From Streptomyces chromofuscus (GTDB lineage: Bacteria; Actinomycetota; Actinomycetes; Streptomycetales; Streptomycetaceae), in contig NZ_CP063374.1 in assembly GCF_015160875.1 (NCBI RefSeq), positions 4,219,501 through 4,283,500 on the forward strand: a stretch of 64,000 nucleotides of DNA, given 5' to 3'. The position numbers were made by a program, and so were the translations under genes. Below the pieces are notes generated by a model. The model did not search any database. It was not told the DNA's origin and worked only from the letters and a program-made list of their open reading frames with translations. This document shows positions 8,211 through 15,868 of this stretch, in pieces (positions within the stretch are counted from its first letter, which is position 1; the number at the start of each line of letters is the position of its first letter).

Positions 8211-9566
8211 TCACAGGGGCGGCTGTGCGGGCGCAGGTCCGAGGGTGGTGGTGCCGGGGGCCGTACGGTGGCCCAGACCCGTCCGGTACGCGTCCAGCGC
8301 GGCCTCCACCCGGCCGGTGCGGCGCAGCAGGTCGCCCAGCAGCCGGCACAGGTCGGCGAGGTCACCGGTGGCCCCCGCGCGTTCCAGCAGGCTCAGGGCG
8401 CGGACGTAGTGCTCCTCGGCCGACTCCGTGTCACGGGCGTCCTCCGCGATCCGGCCGAGCAGCCGGTGCGCGGCGGCGGCGTGCACCGCGCCGCGCTCGG
8501 AGGAGAGATCGCCGAGCACCTCGTGCAGCAGGGCGGAGGCCTCCTCGGACTTGCCGCGCCGGTGCAGCACGTCGGCGAGTTCGACGGCGACCTGGCTGCT
8601 GTAGAGGGCGGCGCGCTTCGCGGAGAGCATGTCCTGGGCGGCGCGCAGTTCGGTCTCGGCGTGCTCCAGGTCGCCGTTCTGGGCGTGGACGTAGCCGCGC
8701 ATCCAGTGGCAGTTGGCGAGTTCGGTGCGGATCTGGAGCTGGCGGTACATCTCGGCGGCCTTGGCCAGCGAGGCGTCGGCCTCGGCGAGGCGGCCCTCGG
8801 CGACCAGGGTGCGGGCGACCTGCCGGTGCATCCGGGCGACCAGCGCGGGGTCGCCGACCTGCGGCGCGAGGGCCAGCGCGAACTCGGCGGCCTGGGCGGC
8901 GCGGGCGTGGGCGCCCATGTCCATGTACGGGCCGATGGCGGAGGCGTAGAGCAGGAGCAGGGCGTCCGGGTCGTGCAGTCCCCCGCTGTTCAGCTCGTCG
9001 AGGGTGGACTCCAGGAGGTAGACGGCGTACCGGAGCTCACCGGCGAGGTAGTGGGCGACGGCACGGCCGCGCAGCGCGGGGACGCGGGCGGGAAGGGGGG
9101 CGTCCCGGAGGGTCTGCTCGGCCCGCTCGAAATGCTGTTGGGCGGCGGCGAGGTCACCGGTGTCCAGCGCGCACTCGCCGAGACCGAGCAGCGCGGTGGC
9201 CTGCTCGTCCATCAGCCCGTACGTCTCCGCCTCCGCGAGCAGGGCGGCGTACTGCTCCCCGGCCTCCGCCGCCTCCCCGGTGGCGAAGGTGCGCCGGGCC
9301 TCGGTCAGCCGCAGCCGCAGGTCGGTGGCGAGGCGGGCGGGGCGGCCGGTGGCCAGCTCGTCGAAGGCGACGCCGAGCCGGTCGGCGAGATGCCGCAGCG
9401 CCTCGTCGGACGGGCGGACCCGGCCGGCCTCCAGGGTGGAGATGTAGGCGGGCGTGTAGGCCGGTTCGGCCAACTGCCGCTGGGTGAGGCCGCGTTCGTG
9501 CCGCAGCTGCTGCACCCTGCGCCCGATGGTCTCCGGGTCGTCCCGCTTCGCCATGGGCTTAATCAT
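8211..9566 (-). CDS. XRE-family regulator with tetratricopeptide repeats
   Basis: 451 residues. A helix-turn-helix at about 14-70 (RRVQQLRHERGLTQRQLAE, YISTLEAGRVRPSDEALRHL) binds DNA. The rest is TPR-like helical pairs with repeated A-A-x-x-x-F/Y patterns, ending in a disordered Pro-rich tail. The combination matches peptide-sensing RRNPP-like regulators, although many actinobacterial XRE-TPR proteins have unknown ligands. It is divergent from a newly noted small exported peptide gene at 9760. The region between holds inverted repeats, and a CTTAATC half-site at 9558-9564 lies at its own start. A second ATG at 9554 is an equally possible start. Confidence 0.85.
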   Translation of the reverse strand: MIKPMAKRDDPETIGRRVQQLRHERGLTQRQLAEPAYTPAYISTLEAGRVRPSDEALRHLADRLGVAFDELATGRPARLATDLRLRLTEARRTFATGEAAEAGEQYAALLAEAETYGLMDEQATALLGLGECALDTGDLAAAQQHFERAEQTLRDAPLPARVPALRGRAVAHYLAGELRYAVYLLESTLDELNSGGLHDPDALLLLYASAIGPYMDMGAHARAAQAAEFALALAPQVGDPALVARMHRQVARTLVAEGRLAEADASLAKAAEMYRQLQIRTELANCHWMRGYVHAQNGDLEHAETELRAAQDMLSAKRAALYSSQVAVELADVLHRRGKSEEASALLHEVLGDLSSERGAVHAAAAHRLLGRIAEDARDTESAEEHYVRALSLLERAGATGDLADLCRLLGDLLRRTGRVEAALDAYRTGLGHRTAPGTTTLGPAPAQPPL

Positions 9567-9570
9567 GCCA

Positions 9571-9584
9571 GTAAATTGACTTAC
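9571..9584. promoter_or_regulatory. Inverted repeat at XRE-TPR gene start
   Basis: GTAA-attgac-TTAC lies directly upstream of the regulator's first ATG. With the CTTAATC half-site at 9558-9564 it may be an autoregulatory operator. Assigned from symmetry only. Confidence 0.35.
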
Positions 9585-9680
9585 GCCGGGGGTGGTTGGG
9601 AAGGAAGCGACGCAGTTGGGGACGGGTCGGCCGGTGCCGCCGGGGGGCGAGCCGGATCGGCCAACTGCCGCCGGACCCCT

Positions 9681-9735
9681 TTCGGCCGGTCCGCGGAACC
9701 CCCTAGGTTAGGAACAAGATTAAGGCTGCTTAATC
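9681..9735 (+). promoter_or_regulatory. Promoter and operator of the small exported peptide gene
   Basis: A -10 box TAGGTT (9704-9709) sits 17 bp after a weak -35 TTCGGC (9681-9686). Just downstream, at the expected transcription start, is a perfect 7-4-7 inverted repeat GATTAAG-gctg-CTTAATC (9718-9735). The same CTTAATC is found at 9558-9564 by the XRE-TPR start, so one regulator may bind both sites. Confidence 0.5.
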
Positions 9736-9759
9736 CCCCACTGTCGTTGCGAGGTTGCC

Positions 9760-9939
9760 GTGCACGGACCCGAATCCGCTCCTCACGGACGCCCTTCCGC
9801 CCGGTACGCCCGGGCGTTCGCCGCGGCGGTCGTCGCGGCGACGGCCCTGATCGCCGCGGCGAACGCGGGACCGGCGCGGGCCTCGGAGCCCGAACGGGCG
9901 CAGATCTCGGTGCAGACCTCCCCCGAGGGCCGGCAGTAG
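9760..9939 (+). CDS. Small exported peptide, candidate signal propeptide
   Basis: A 59-codon ORF starting GTG at 9760, five bases after GAGG. The peptide has a basic N-terminus (GRPSARYARAF), a hydrophobic core AAAVVAATALIAAANA, a likely signal peptidase site after GPARA (about residue 41), and a short hydrophilic tail ASEPERAQISVQTSPEGRQ. It is divergent from an XRE-TPR regulator and has its own promoter and a palindromic operator. This arrangement is that of peptide-pheromone systems, where the tail is exported, processed and sensed. That role is inference; no known peptide family is recognised. Confidence 0.6.
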   Translation: MHGPESAPHGRPSARYARAFAAAVVAATALIAAANAGPARASEPERAQISVQTSPEGRQ

Positions 9940-10156
9940 GGCTGGTCGGGCCCGGCGCCGGGCGGACGACGTGCCCGGCCGCGAGCCGATCCGGGAGGGC
10001 CGCCGGCCGTCCGGGGCGTCCCGGCGGGCGGGGACGCGGTTTCGGTCGGCCGGGCACGGGTAGTCGGGCCTCATTTCGGGCGGTTCGTGGCGCGTGGCAC
10101 CGCGGCGCATCACGCCGCTGACGTCGCCCGAGGAGGCGTCGGAGGAGGGAGTCGCC

Positions 10157-10885
10157 GTGCGGCCCATGGACGAACCGGAGCGGGCGTGGGCCGCCGACGC
10201 CATCGCCGACGGCATCCGGGGTGCCGAACCCCGCGAGATACCGCGCAGGCTGTGCCATGTCGCCGTCCGCCTGCTGCCGGTGGCCCGCGCGAGCGTGTCG
10301 CTGTGCAACCAGGGGATGCCCGTGCCGCTGAGCGCGAGCGACGACCGCGCCGCGTACCTGATGGAGGTCCAGGCCACGCTGGGCGAGGGGCCGTGTCTGC
10401 AGGCCGCCCGTACCGGCGCGCCCGTGCTCGCCGCCGACCTGGCGGCCGGCCAGGACGCCGGCCGCTGGCCGGTCTTCGCCCAGCAGGCGACGTCCCTCGG
10501 GGTACGGGCCGTGTACGCGCTGCCGCTGGGCGACAACGCGGGATGCCTGGGCACGCTCGACCTCTACCGCGACGTACCCGGCATGCTCAGTCCCGGCGAA
10601 CTGCGCACCGCCTACCTGATGGCCGGCGTCATGACGGTCGCCCTGATCGCCCTGCCCACCGGCGAGGAGAACGGCGGCCACCTTCCGGGCGGCCTCTGGC
10701 TGAGCGAGCTGGCCACCGAGCACGACGAGGTCTACCAGGCCATCGGCATGGTCATGGCGCAGCTGGGCGTCGGTGAGGACGAGGCGCTGGCACGGCTGCG
10801 GGGACACGCCTTCGCGCGGGGCCGGACCGTGCTCGACGTCGCGCACGACGTGGTCGCACACCGCAAGCGGTTCGAGCCGGACTAG
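10157..10885 (+). CDS. GAF and ANTAR domain transcription antiterminator
   Basis: 242 residues. The N-terminal 165 residues form a GAF sensor (ARASVSLCNQGMPVPLSAS, LGEGPCLQAARTG, GVRAVYALPLGDNAGCLGTLDLYR). The C-terminal helical segment HDEVYQAIGMVMAQLGVGED with ALARLRGHAFARGRTVLDVA is an ANTAR RNA-binding domain. Proteins of this type bind paired hexaloop hairpins in nascent RNA and prevent termination. The GTG at 10157 follows GGAGGAGGGAG (10141-10151), which decides the start against a longer frame from 10094. The gene appears monocistronic and converges on a lipoprotein gene 28 bp away. Confidence 0.9.
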   Translation: MRPMDEPERAWAADAIADGIRGAEPREIPRRLCHVAVRLLPVARASVSLCNQGMPVPLSASDDRAAYLMEVQATLGEGPCLQAARTGAPVLAADLAAGQDAGRWPVFAQQATSLGVRAVYALPLGDNAGCLGTLDLYRDVPGMLSPGELRTAYLMAGVMTVALIALPTGEENGGHLPGGLWLSELATEHDEVYQAIGMVMAQLGVGEDEALARLRGHAFARGRTVLDVAHDVVAHRKRFEPD

Positions 10886-10913
10886 CGGGTGTCCCGTCGG
10901 CCGGGCCGGCGTC

Positions 10914-11690
10914 TCACACCTGCACCCGCCCCTGCTTGCGCACCTCCGCCAGCCGCTTCGCGCCCAGCTCGGCCGCGGCCCGGGTGACCTCCGTCGACAC
11001 CTCGCCGAGTCCGCCGTTGGCGACGGTGAACGCGTCCTGGCCGACGCGCACGGCGGCGACGTCGAGGGTGAGGGTGACGGACTCACCGGCGTCCGCACGG
11101 GTGACCGTGATCCGCAGCCCCTGCCGCGCGTCGCCGATCGCCGGCAGCCGGGAGTCGGCGACCTGCACGCCCTGCACCACCCCGCGTGCCGTGGTCGCCG
11201 TGAACTGCCGGCACTGCGTCGGCAGGGTCCGCAGCCAGACCAGGATCCGGTCGACGTCCGTCGACCGCTGGGCGGACACCTGGTACCGCAGCTGGGCGTC
11301 GGCGTACCCGTCGTCGAGCCCGACGACGGCGCGGGCGGGCGCGGCGAGCAGCTCGTCGCTGTACAGCGCGTCGATCAGTCGCTGGCAGTCGGGCGACCCG
11401 GCGGGCGCGGACGCCTTGAGGAACCCGTCGCGCCACGTGGCGACGCCCTGCGTGGGCGCCCAGGGGTCCCCGAGGTCGGCCTCGGTGATGAGCGCGGCCT
11501 CGGCCTGGGCCCGGGTGAGGGCCTGCGGGGCCCGGGGCGCCGTGGGGGACACGTCGGGGGAGGCGGAGGAGAAGTCGGGGGCGTGGCGCGCGACGTCGGA
11601 GGCGAGCCCGGAACAGGCGCCGACGGCGAACAGCCCACCCGCCGACAGGGCGGAGACGGCGAGGAAGCGGGCGGAGGGGCGCGGGGTCAT
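10914..11690 (-). CDS. Lipoprotein of unknown function
   Basis: 258 residues with a lipoprotein signal ending in VGAC (Cys26), then a Ser/Pro-rich spacer and a sensor-type soluble domain. That domain has conserved LTRAQAEAALITEADLGDPW near its start and two cysteines (SPDCQRL, PTQCRQF) likely to form a disulfide. This pattern resembles the extracellular sensor-like lipoproteins frequent in Streptomyces, related in layout to PknH-like outer domains. A GGAGG precedes the ATG. It is divergent from the nucleoside hydrolase gene. No substrate can be named. Confidence 0.75.
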   Translation of the reverse strand: MTPRPSARFLAVSALSAGGLFAVGACSGLASDVARHAPDFSSASPDVSPTAPRAPQALTRAQAEAALITEADLGDPWAPTQGVATWRDGFLKASAPAGSPDCQRLIDALYSDELLAAPARAVVGLDDGYADAQLRYQVSAQRSTDVDRILVWLRTLPTQCRQFTATTARGVVQGVQVADSRLPAIGDARQGLRITVTRADAGESVTLTLDVAAVRVGQDAFTVANGGLGEVSTEVTRAAAELGAKRLAEVRKQGRVQV

Positions 11691-11957
11691 CGGGGTGCCT
11701 CCAGGGGGACTGCCGACGTGGCTGTGTCCACGGGATCACCCCGACCGGCGGCACACCAGCACGCCGGGCCGTAAGGGGCAGGGGGTCGGGCCCGTAAGGG
11801 TGAGCCCCCTCGCCCGACAGGCCGAGCCCCGCGCCCCGACGCGGGGGCCGTGCACCGGATCGTCCACCGGGCGGTGGCTCGCGGATCCCTGTCGGGGCCT
11901 CCGCGTAAGGTCGCTGGCGTATGCAGGGGCGTAGCGGCCCGGTGAGAGGAGCCCGGC

Positions 11958-12911
11958 GTGAACGGTCAGCCCATTCCGGTCGTCATCGACTGCGACACCG
12001 GCGTCGACGACGCCCTGGCCCTGCTGTTCGCCGTGCGGCACCCGGCGATCGATCTGCGCGCGGTCACCTGCGTGGCCGGGAACACCGACGTGGACGGCGT
12101 CGTGCGCAACACGCTCACCGTGCTGGAACAGGCCGGCGCCGGGGACGTCCCCGTGGCCCGGGGCGCCGCCCGGCCGCTGATCGAGGCGTCGCGTTCCGCG
12201 CGGCACGTGCACGGGCACGACGGGATGGGCGACCTCGGTCTGCCCGCGCCGGCCCGTACGCCGGTGGACGTGGACGCGGTGACGCTGCTGCGCCGCGAGA
12301 TCCTCGCCTCGCCGCGACCCGTGACCCTCGTTCCCACCGCCCCGCTCACCAACGTCGCCCTGCTGCTGCGGACGCACCCGGAGGTCACCGCCAACATCGA
12401 GCGGATCGTCTTCATGGGCGGTGCGGTGGCCGTCGGGAACGCCACGCCCGTCGCCGAGTTCAACGTGTGGCACGACCCGGAGGCCGCTGCGATCCTGCTC
12501 ACCGCCGGGGTGCCGATCACCATGTACGGGCTGGACGTGTTCACGCGGGTCGTCGTGCCGGCTTCCGACGTACGGCGGCTGCGGTCCAGCTCCGAGCCGG
12601 GTGCGCGGCTCGGCGGCGAGCTGCTGGCCCATCGGGGGCCGGGCACCGAGGAGGATCCGGCGGGCGGGCTCGGCGACGCCGGCGCGGTGTGCGCGGTCGC
12701 CGACCCCGCGGGGCTGACGACGCGTGCGCTGCCGGTCGAGGTCTCCCTCGGGCCGGGGCCGACCCGGGGGCAGACCGTCGTCGATCTCCGCCCGCGGCCC
12801 GGTGAGGCCGAGATCCACGGCGAGTCGCGCGAACAGCCCCTCGTGGACGTCGCGCTGGACGTCGACGAGGACCGGTACGTGAAGCTGTGGCTCGCGACCG
12901 TGGAGGGCTAG
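11958..12911 (+). CDS. Nucleoside hydrolase
   Basis: 317 residues, normal length for inosine-uridine-preferring nucleoside hydrolases, which split the N-glycosidic bond of nucleosides for salvage. The calcium-binding signature is present near the N-terminus as DCDTGVDDALAL (Asp11, 13, 17, 18). Also seen are VTLVPTAPLTNVALLL, IVFMGGAV and the Asn/His-containing AEFNVWHDPEAA. The GTG at 11958 follows GAGAGGAG. The stop codon lies inside a 23-bp inverted-repeat arm. Substrate preference cannot be read from the sequence. Confidence 0.92.
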   Translation: MNGQPIPVVIDCDTGVDDALALLFAVRHPAIDLRAVTCVAGNTDVDGVVRNTLTVLEQAGAGDVPVARGAARPLIEASRSARHVHGHDGMGDLGLPAPARTPVDVDAVTLLRREILASPRPVTLVPTAPLTNVALLLRTHPEVTANIERIVFMGGAVAVGNATPVAEFNVWHDPEAAAILLTAGVPITMYGLDVFTRVVVPASDVRRLRSSSEPGARLGGELLAHRGPGTEEDPAGGLGDAGAVCAVADPAGLTTRALPVEVSLGPGPTRGQTVVDLRPRPGEAEIHGESREQPLVDVALDVDEDRYVKLWLATVEG

Positions 12912-12982
12912 TGCCGCGGCAGGCAACGTTTGCCCGGCAAGGAGCGTCGGGACGGGGTGAACGTTGCCTGTCGCGGCACTAG
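12908..12982. repeat. Imperfect 23-bp inverted repeat, stem-loop with internal stop codon
   Basis: Arms 12908-12930 and 12960-12982 are complementary at 22 of 23 positions with a 29-base loop. Each arm reads from CTAG through GTGCCGCG to GGCAACGTT. The left arm contains the TAG stop of the nucleoside hydrolase. A third, single copy is at 57142-57164. It probably acts as a terminator and may derive from a small mobile or REP-like element. Confidence 0.7.
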
Positions 12983-13071
12983 CTAGGTCCTGGCCCGGCC
13001 TGCGGGGATGCGGGGGCGTCCGGTTCGGCCTTCACTGGAGGAAGGAAGGATTCCGGAGTGCTGGAGGCGGC

Positions 13072-13557
13072 ATGGCCGGTTACCGGAGTCGGTGGGCGGT
13101 CGCGGCGGCGCTGGTGGGTGCCGTCGGTGCCGGTGTCGTGGGGTGCGGGGGCGGCGAGGACGGGCCGGGAGCGCAGGCCAGTGACGCGGCCTCGGCCCTG
13201 CGGTCGGCGGCCTCCGAGGCGACGGACCGGTGGGCGTCGGCCACGGCGGAGGCGGACCGCAGGTTCGACGAGATCAAGGGCGGCGTCGACGTCACGAAGG
13301 ACGTCACGCTCGGCGCGACGGCGACCGGGCAGGACGGGCGCACGACCGCGGAGGTCCGCGTGCGCAACACCGCCGGCGGTGCCAAGTCCTTCGCCGTGCA
13401 GGTGAACTTCACCGACCCGGGCGGGGGACTGAGGGACGCCGTCGTCGTCACCGTGGCCGACGTGCCCGCGGGACAGACCGGGAAGGGCACGGCCCGCAGT
13501 ACGCACAGCCTGTCCGGTGAGGTGAGCGCGCAGGTGGAGCGGGCGGTGCGGTACTGA
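13072..13557 (+). CDS. Small lipoprotein
   Basis: 161 residues. The signal peptide ends VGAGVVGC with Cys25 as the probable lipidated residue, followed by a Gly/Asp spacer. A helical stretch (about 38-75, ASALRSAASEATDRWASATA) and a beta-rich part follow, with TAEVRVRNTAGGAKSFAVQV and ADVPAGQTGKG, of the kind seen in extracellular beta-sandwich domains that describe modified or hydrated protein surfaces. GGAGG precedes the ATG at 13072. No function is recognised. Confidence 0.75.
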   Translation: MAGYRSRWAVAAALVGAVGAGVVGCGGGEDGPGAQASDAASALRSAASEATDRWASATAEADRRFDEIKGGVDVTKDVTLGATATGQDGRTTAEVRVRNTAGGAKSFAVQVNFTDPGGGLRDAVVVTVADVPAGQTGKGTARSTHSLSGEVSAQVERAVRY

Positions 13558-13620
13558 CGGACGGAGACGGCCCGGCCGGGCGGGCCACCCGTACGGCCGG
13601 TTCCCGGACGCACCGGCCCC

Positions 13621-13649
13621 GCCCCGCCGTTCCCATGGACGGGCGGGGC
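13621..13649 (+). terminator. Hairpin after small lipoprotein gene
   Basis: Arms 13621-13628 (GCCCCGCC) and 13642-13649 (GGCGGGGC) are perfect with a 13-base loop, 60 bp past the lipoprotein stop. Confidence 0.55.
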
Positions 13650-13737
13650 AGGACGGCACGGCACCGCGACGGACGGCCACGGCCGGGCGACGGACGACAG
13701 CCGACAGGTGACGAGCGGCAGACGGCAGGCGACAGCG

Positions 13738-15174
13738 ATGAGCGACACGGCGGGACCTGTGGACCCGATGGATCCGGTGCATCCGACCGATCCGGCGCAC
13801 CCGGTCGGCCCGGTGCGGCCGGCGGACCCGTTGGACCCGGTGCATCCGATGGATCCCACGCACCCGGTCGACCCGTGGGATCCGGTGCACCCGATGGACC
13901 CGACGCACCCGCTGCTGCCCGCGCACCCGGCCGCTCCGCCCCACACTCCGGCGCACCCCCTCACTCCCACCACTCCCGCCCCGCCGACCACACCGGCCCC
14001 TCTGCCGGCCACCTCGACGCCCTCGGCCACCACCCCGGTGGACACCGGCGGCGGTCATGACCCCATCGCCTTCACCGAGCACGACTACGCCGCCCGGATG
14101 CGCCGCGCCGCCCTGGACGCGGCCGCCGCCGGGCTGTCGGGGCTGCTGGTCACGCCGGGCCCGGACATGGCGTGGCTGTGCGGGTACCGGCCCACCGCGA
14201 TCACCGAGCGGCTCACCCTTCTCGTCCTCGCCCAGGACTGCGATCCCCGGCTCCTCGTCCCGGCACTGGAGCGGCCGGACGCCGCGGCCGCGCCGGGGGC
14301 GGGGGCCGTGCGGATGTCGCAGTGGCGGGACGGGCAGGACCCGTACGCCGCCGCCGCGGGCCTGCTGCGGCCGGACGGGCGGTACGGCGTCGCGGACGCG
14401 ACCTGGGCGCTGCACCTGCTCGGCCTGCAGGAGGCGCTGCCGCTGACGACGTACCGCGCGCTGAGCGTCGTCCTGCCGATGCTGCGGGCCGTGAAGGACG
14501 CGCACGAGGTGGAGCGGCTGGCCGCGGCGGGGGCGGCGGCGGACGCGGCGTACCGGGACATCCTCGGGGTGCGGTTCGCGGGGCGCCGGGAGGCGGACGT
14601 GGCCGCCGACCTGGCGCGGCTGCTGCTGGAGCACGGGCACAGCCAGGTCGACTTCACGGTCGTCGGTTCCGGGCCGAACGGGGCGAATCCGCACCACGAG
14701 GCGAGTGACCGGGTGATCGAGCCGGGGGACATGGTCGTCCTCGACTTCGGCGGGCTGAAGGACGGGTACGGCTCCGACACGACCCGCAGCGTGCACGTGG
14801 GCGAGCCGAGCGCCGAGGAGCGCACGGTGCACGACATCGTGCGGGTGGCGCAGGAGGCGGCGGTGCGGGCGGTGCGTCCCGGGGTGCCGTGCCAGGAGAT
14901 CGACCGGGTGGCGCGGGCGGTGATCGAGGAGGCCGGGTACGGCGAGTACTTCATCCACCGCACCGGCCACGGCATCGGCGTCACCACCCACGAGCCGCCG
15001 TACGTCGTCGAGGGCGAGACCCAGCCGCTCGTGCCGGGGATGTGCTTCTCCGTGGAGCCCGGGATCTATCTGCCGGGCCGGTTCGGGGTCCGCATCGAGG
15101 ACATCGTGACGTGCACGCGGGACGGTGTGCGGCGGCTCAACGGCACGCCGCACGAGATGGCCGTCGTGGAGTGA
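13738..15174 (+). CDS. M24-family Xaa-Pro peptidase with Pro-rich repeat head
   Basis: 478 residues from the ATG at 13738. Residues about 120-478 form a complete M24 metallopeptidase that cleaves N-terminal or dipeptide X-Pro bonds. All five metal ligands are seen: LDFGG and SDTTR (two Asp), HRTGHGIG (His), VEPGIY and RIEDIV (two Glu). Residues 8-70 are tripeptide repeats of the DPx/HPx type (e.g. DPVHPMDPTHP), then a Pro/Thr-rich linker. Family members usually lack this head. The ribosome site at 13738 is weak, so a later start (GTG 14039) is possible, although the repeat keeps the same frame and codon bias. Confidence 0.85.
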   Translation: MSDTAGPVDPMDPVHPTDPAHPVGPVRPADPLDPVHPMDPTHPVDPWDPVHPMDPTHPLLPAHPAAPPHTPAHPLTPTTPAPPTTPAPLPATSTPSATTPVDTGGGHDPIAFTEHDYAARMRRAALDAAAAGLSGLLVTPGPDMAWLCGYRPTAITERLTLLVLAQDCDPRLLVPALERPDAAAAPGAGAVRMSQWRDGQDPYAAAAGLLRPDGRYGVADATWALHLLGLQEALPLTTYRALSVVLPMLRAVKDAHEVERLAAAGAAADAAYRDILGVRFAGRREADVAADLARLLLEHGHSQVDFTVVGSGPNGANPHHEASDRVIEPGDMVVLDFGGLKDGYGSDTTRSVHVGEPSAEERTVHDIVRVAQEAAVRAVRPGVPCQEIDRVARAVIEEAGYGEYFIHRTGHGIGVTTHEPPYVVEGETQPLVPGMCFSVEPGIYLPGRFGVRIEDIVTCTRDGVRRLNGTPHEMAVVE

Positions 15175-15180
15175 CCCCAC

Positions 15181-15320
15181 GGCGCTGCTCCGAACCGGTG
15201 ACGTCGTTCCCCGCGCGCGGGCCCGCTCCGAACCGGTGACGTCCTCCCCCCGGCGTGCGGCGCTACTCCGGGCCGGTGACGTCCTCCCCCCGGCGTGCGG
15301 CGCTACTCCGGGCCGGTGAC
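15181..15320. repeat. 40-bp tandem repeat at the 3' end of the GrpE gene
   Basis: The 40-bp units 15241-15280 and 15281-15320 are identical. 15201-15240 is a degenerate unit and 15181-15200 half of one. The last unit covers the final six codons of the leftward GrpE gene, so the array grew from its 3' end into the gap with the convergent peptidase gene. Confidence 0.85.
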
Positions 15321-15749
15321 CTCCACGCACGCCGGACGCAGCAGGTGGTCGCCGACCCGGTAGCCGGGGCGCAGGATCGCCGTGCAGATCGGGTGGGTGC
15401 AGGACGGGGAGACGTGGTGGGCGAGCGCCTCGTGGCGGGACGGGTCGAAGGCGTCGCCCACCTCCCCGAACCCCACCAGGCCCAGCGCGCCGGTCTGCGC
15501 CTCGAGGGCCTCGGAGATCTCCCGCAGCCCCGGTGTCATCGGCTCGTGCCCGCACGCCCGGTCCACCGCGTCCAGCACCGGCAGCAGCCCGCGCAGCACG
15601 TTGGCCACCGCGATCTCCCGCACGGCCAGCCGGTCCCGCCGCACCCGCTTGCGGTAGTTGTCGTACTCGGCCTTCACGCGTTGCAGGTCGGCGGTGCGCT
15701 CGGCCAGCTCCGCGCGGACGCTCCCGCCGGAGGCCTGGGTTCCGGTCAT
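15303..15749 (-). CDS. Short GrpE-family nucleotide exchange factor
   Basis: 148 residues. GrpE proteins release ADP from the Hsp70 chaperone DnaK. The coiled-coil start (LAERTADLQRVKAEYDNYRK), the helical middle (LRGLLPVLDAVDRACGHE) and the beta-wing GEVGDAFDPSRHEAL with LRPGYRVGDHLLRPACV follow the family order. It is shorter than a canonical GrpE (about 180-220) and no dnaK or dnaJ is near, so it is likely a stand-alone paralog. The ATG at 15749 follows GAGGAGG. Its 3' end lies within a tandem repeat. Confidence 0.85.
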   Translation of the reverse strand: MTGTQASGGSVRAELAERTADLQRVKAEYDNYRKRVRRDRLAVREIAVANVLRGLLPVLDAVDRACGHEPMTPGLREISEALEAQTGALGLVGFGEVGDAFDPSRHEALAHHVSPSCTHPICTAILRPGYRVGDHLLRPACVEVTGPE

Positions 15750-15868
15750 CCGGGCCACCTCCTCGCCCACCCCTGTGACGGTGGGTGATTGCCAGCTGTG
15801 CCCACGAGCCCTGGGTAAGCCGAGGGCCGCGGCTTGTCAAGGGGAGACCGGCCGGGCGGGGCGGAGGG

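Noticed and set aside
8268..10121. A 617-residue plus-strand ORF
   Set aside because: Shadow of the XRE-TPR gene, Gly/Val-rich and without a ribosome site.
13738..13960. Short regular repeats considered as a CRISPR array
   Set aside because: The period is 9 bases in a constant coding frame, with no spacers.
15181..15320. 40-bp repeats considered as a CRISPR array
   Set aside because: Units are directly adjacent with no unique spacers and overlap a gene end.
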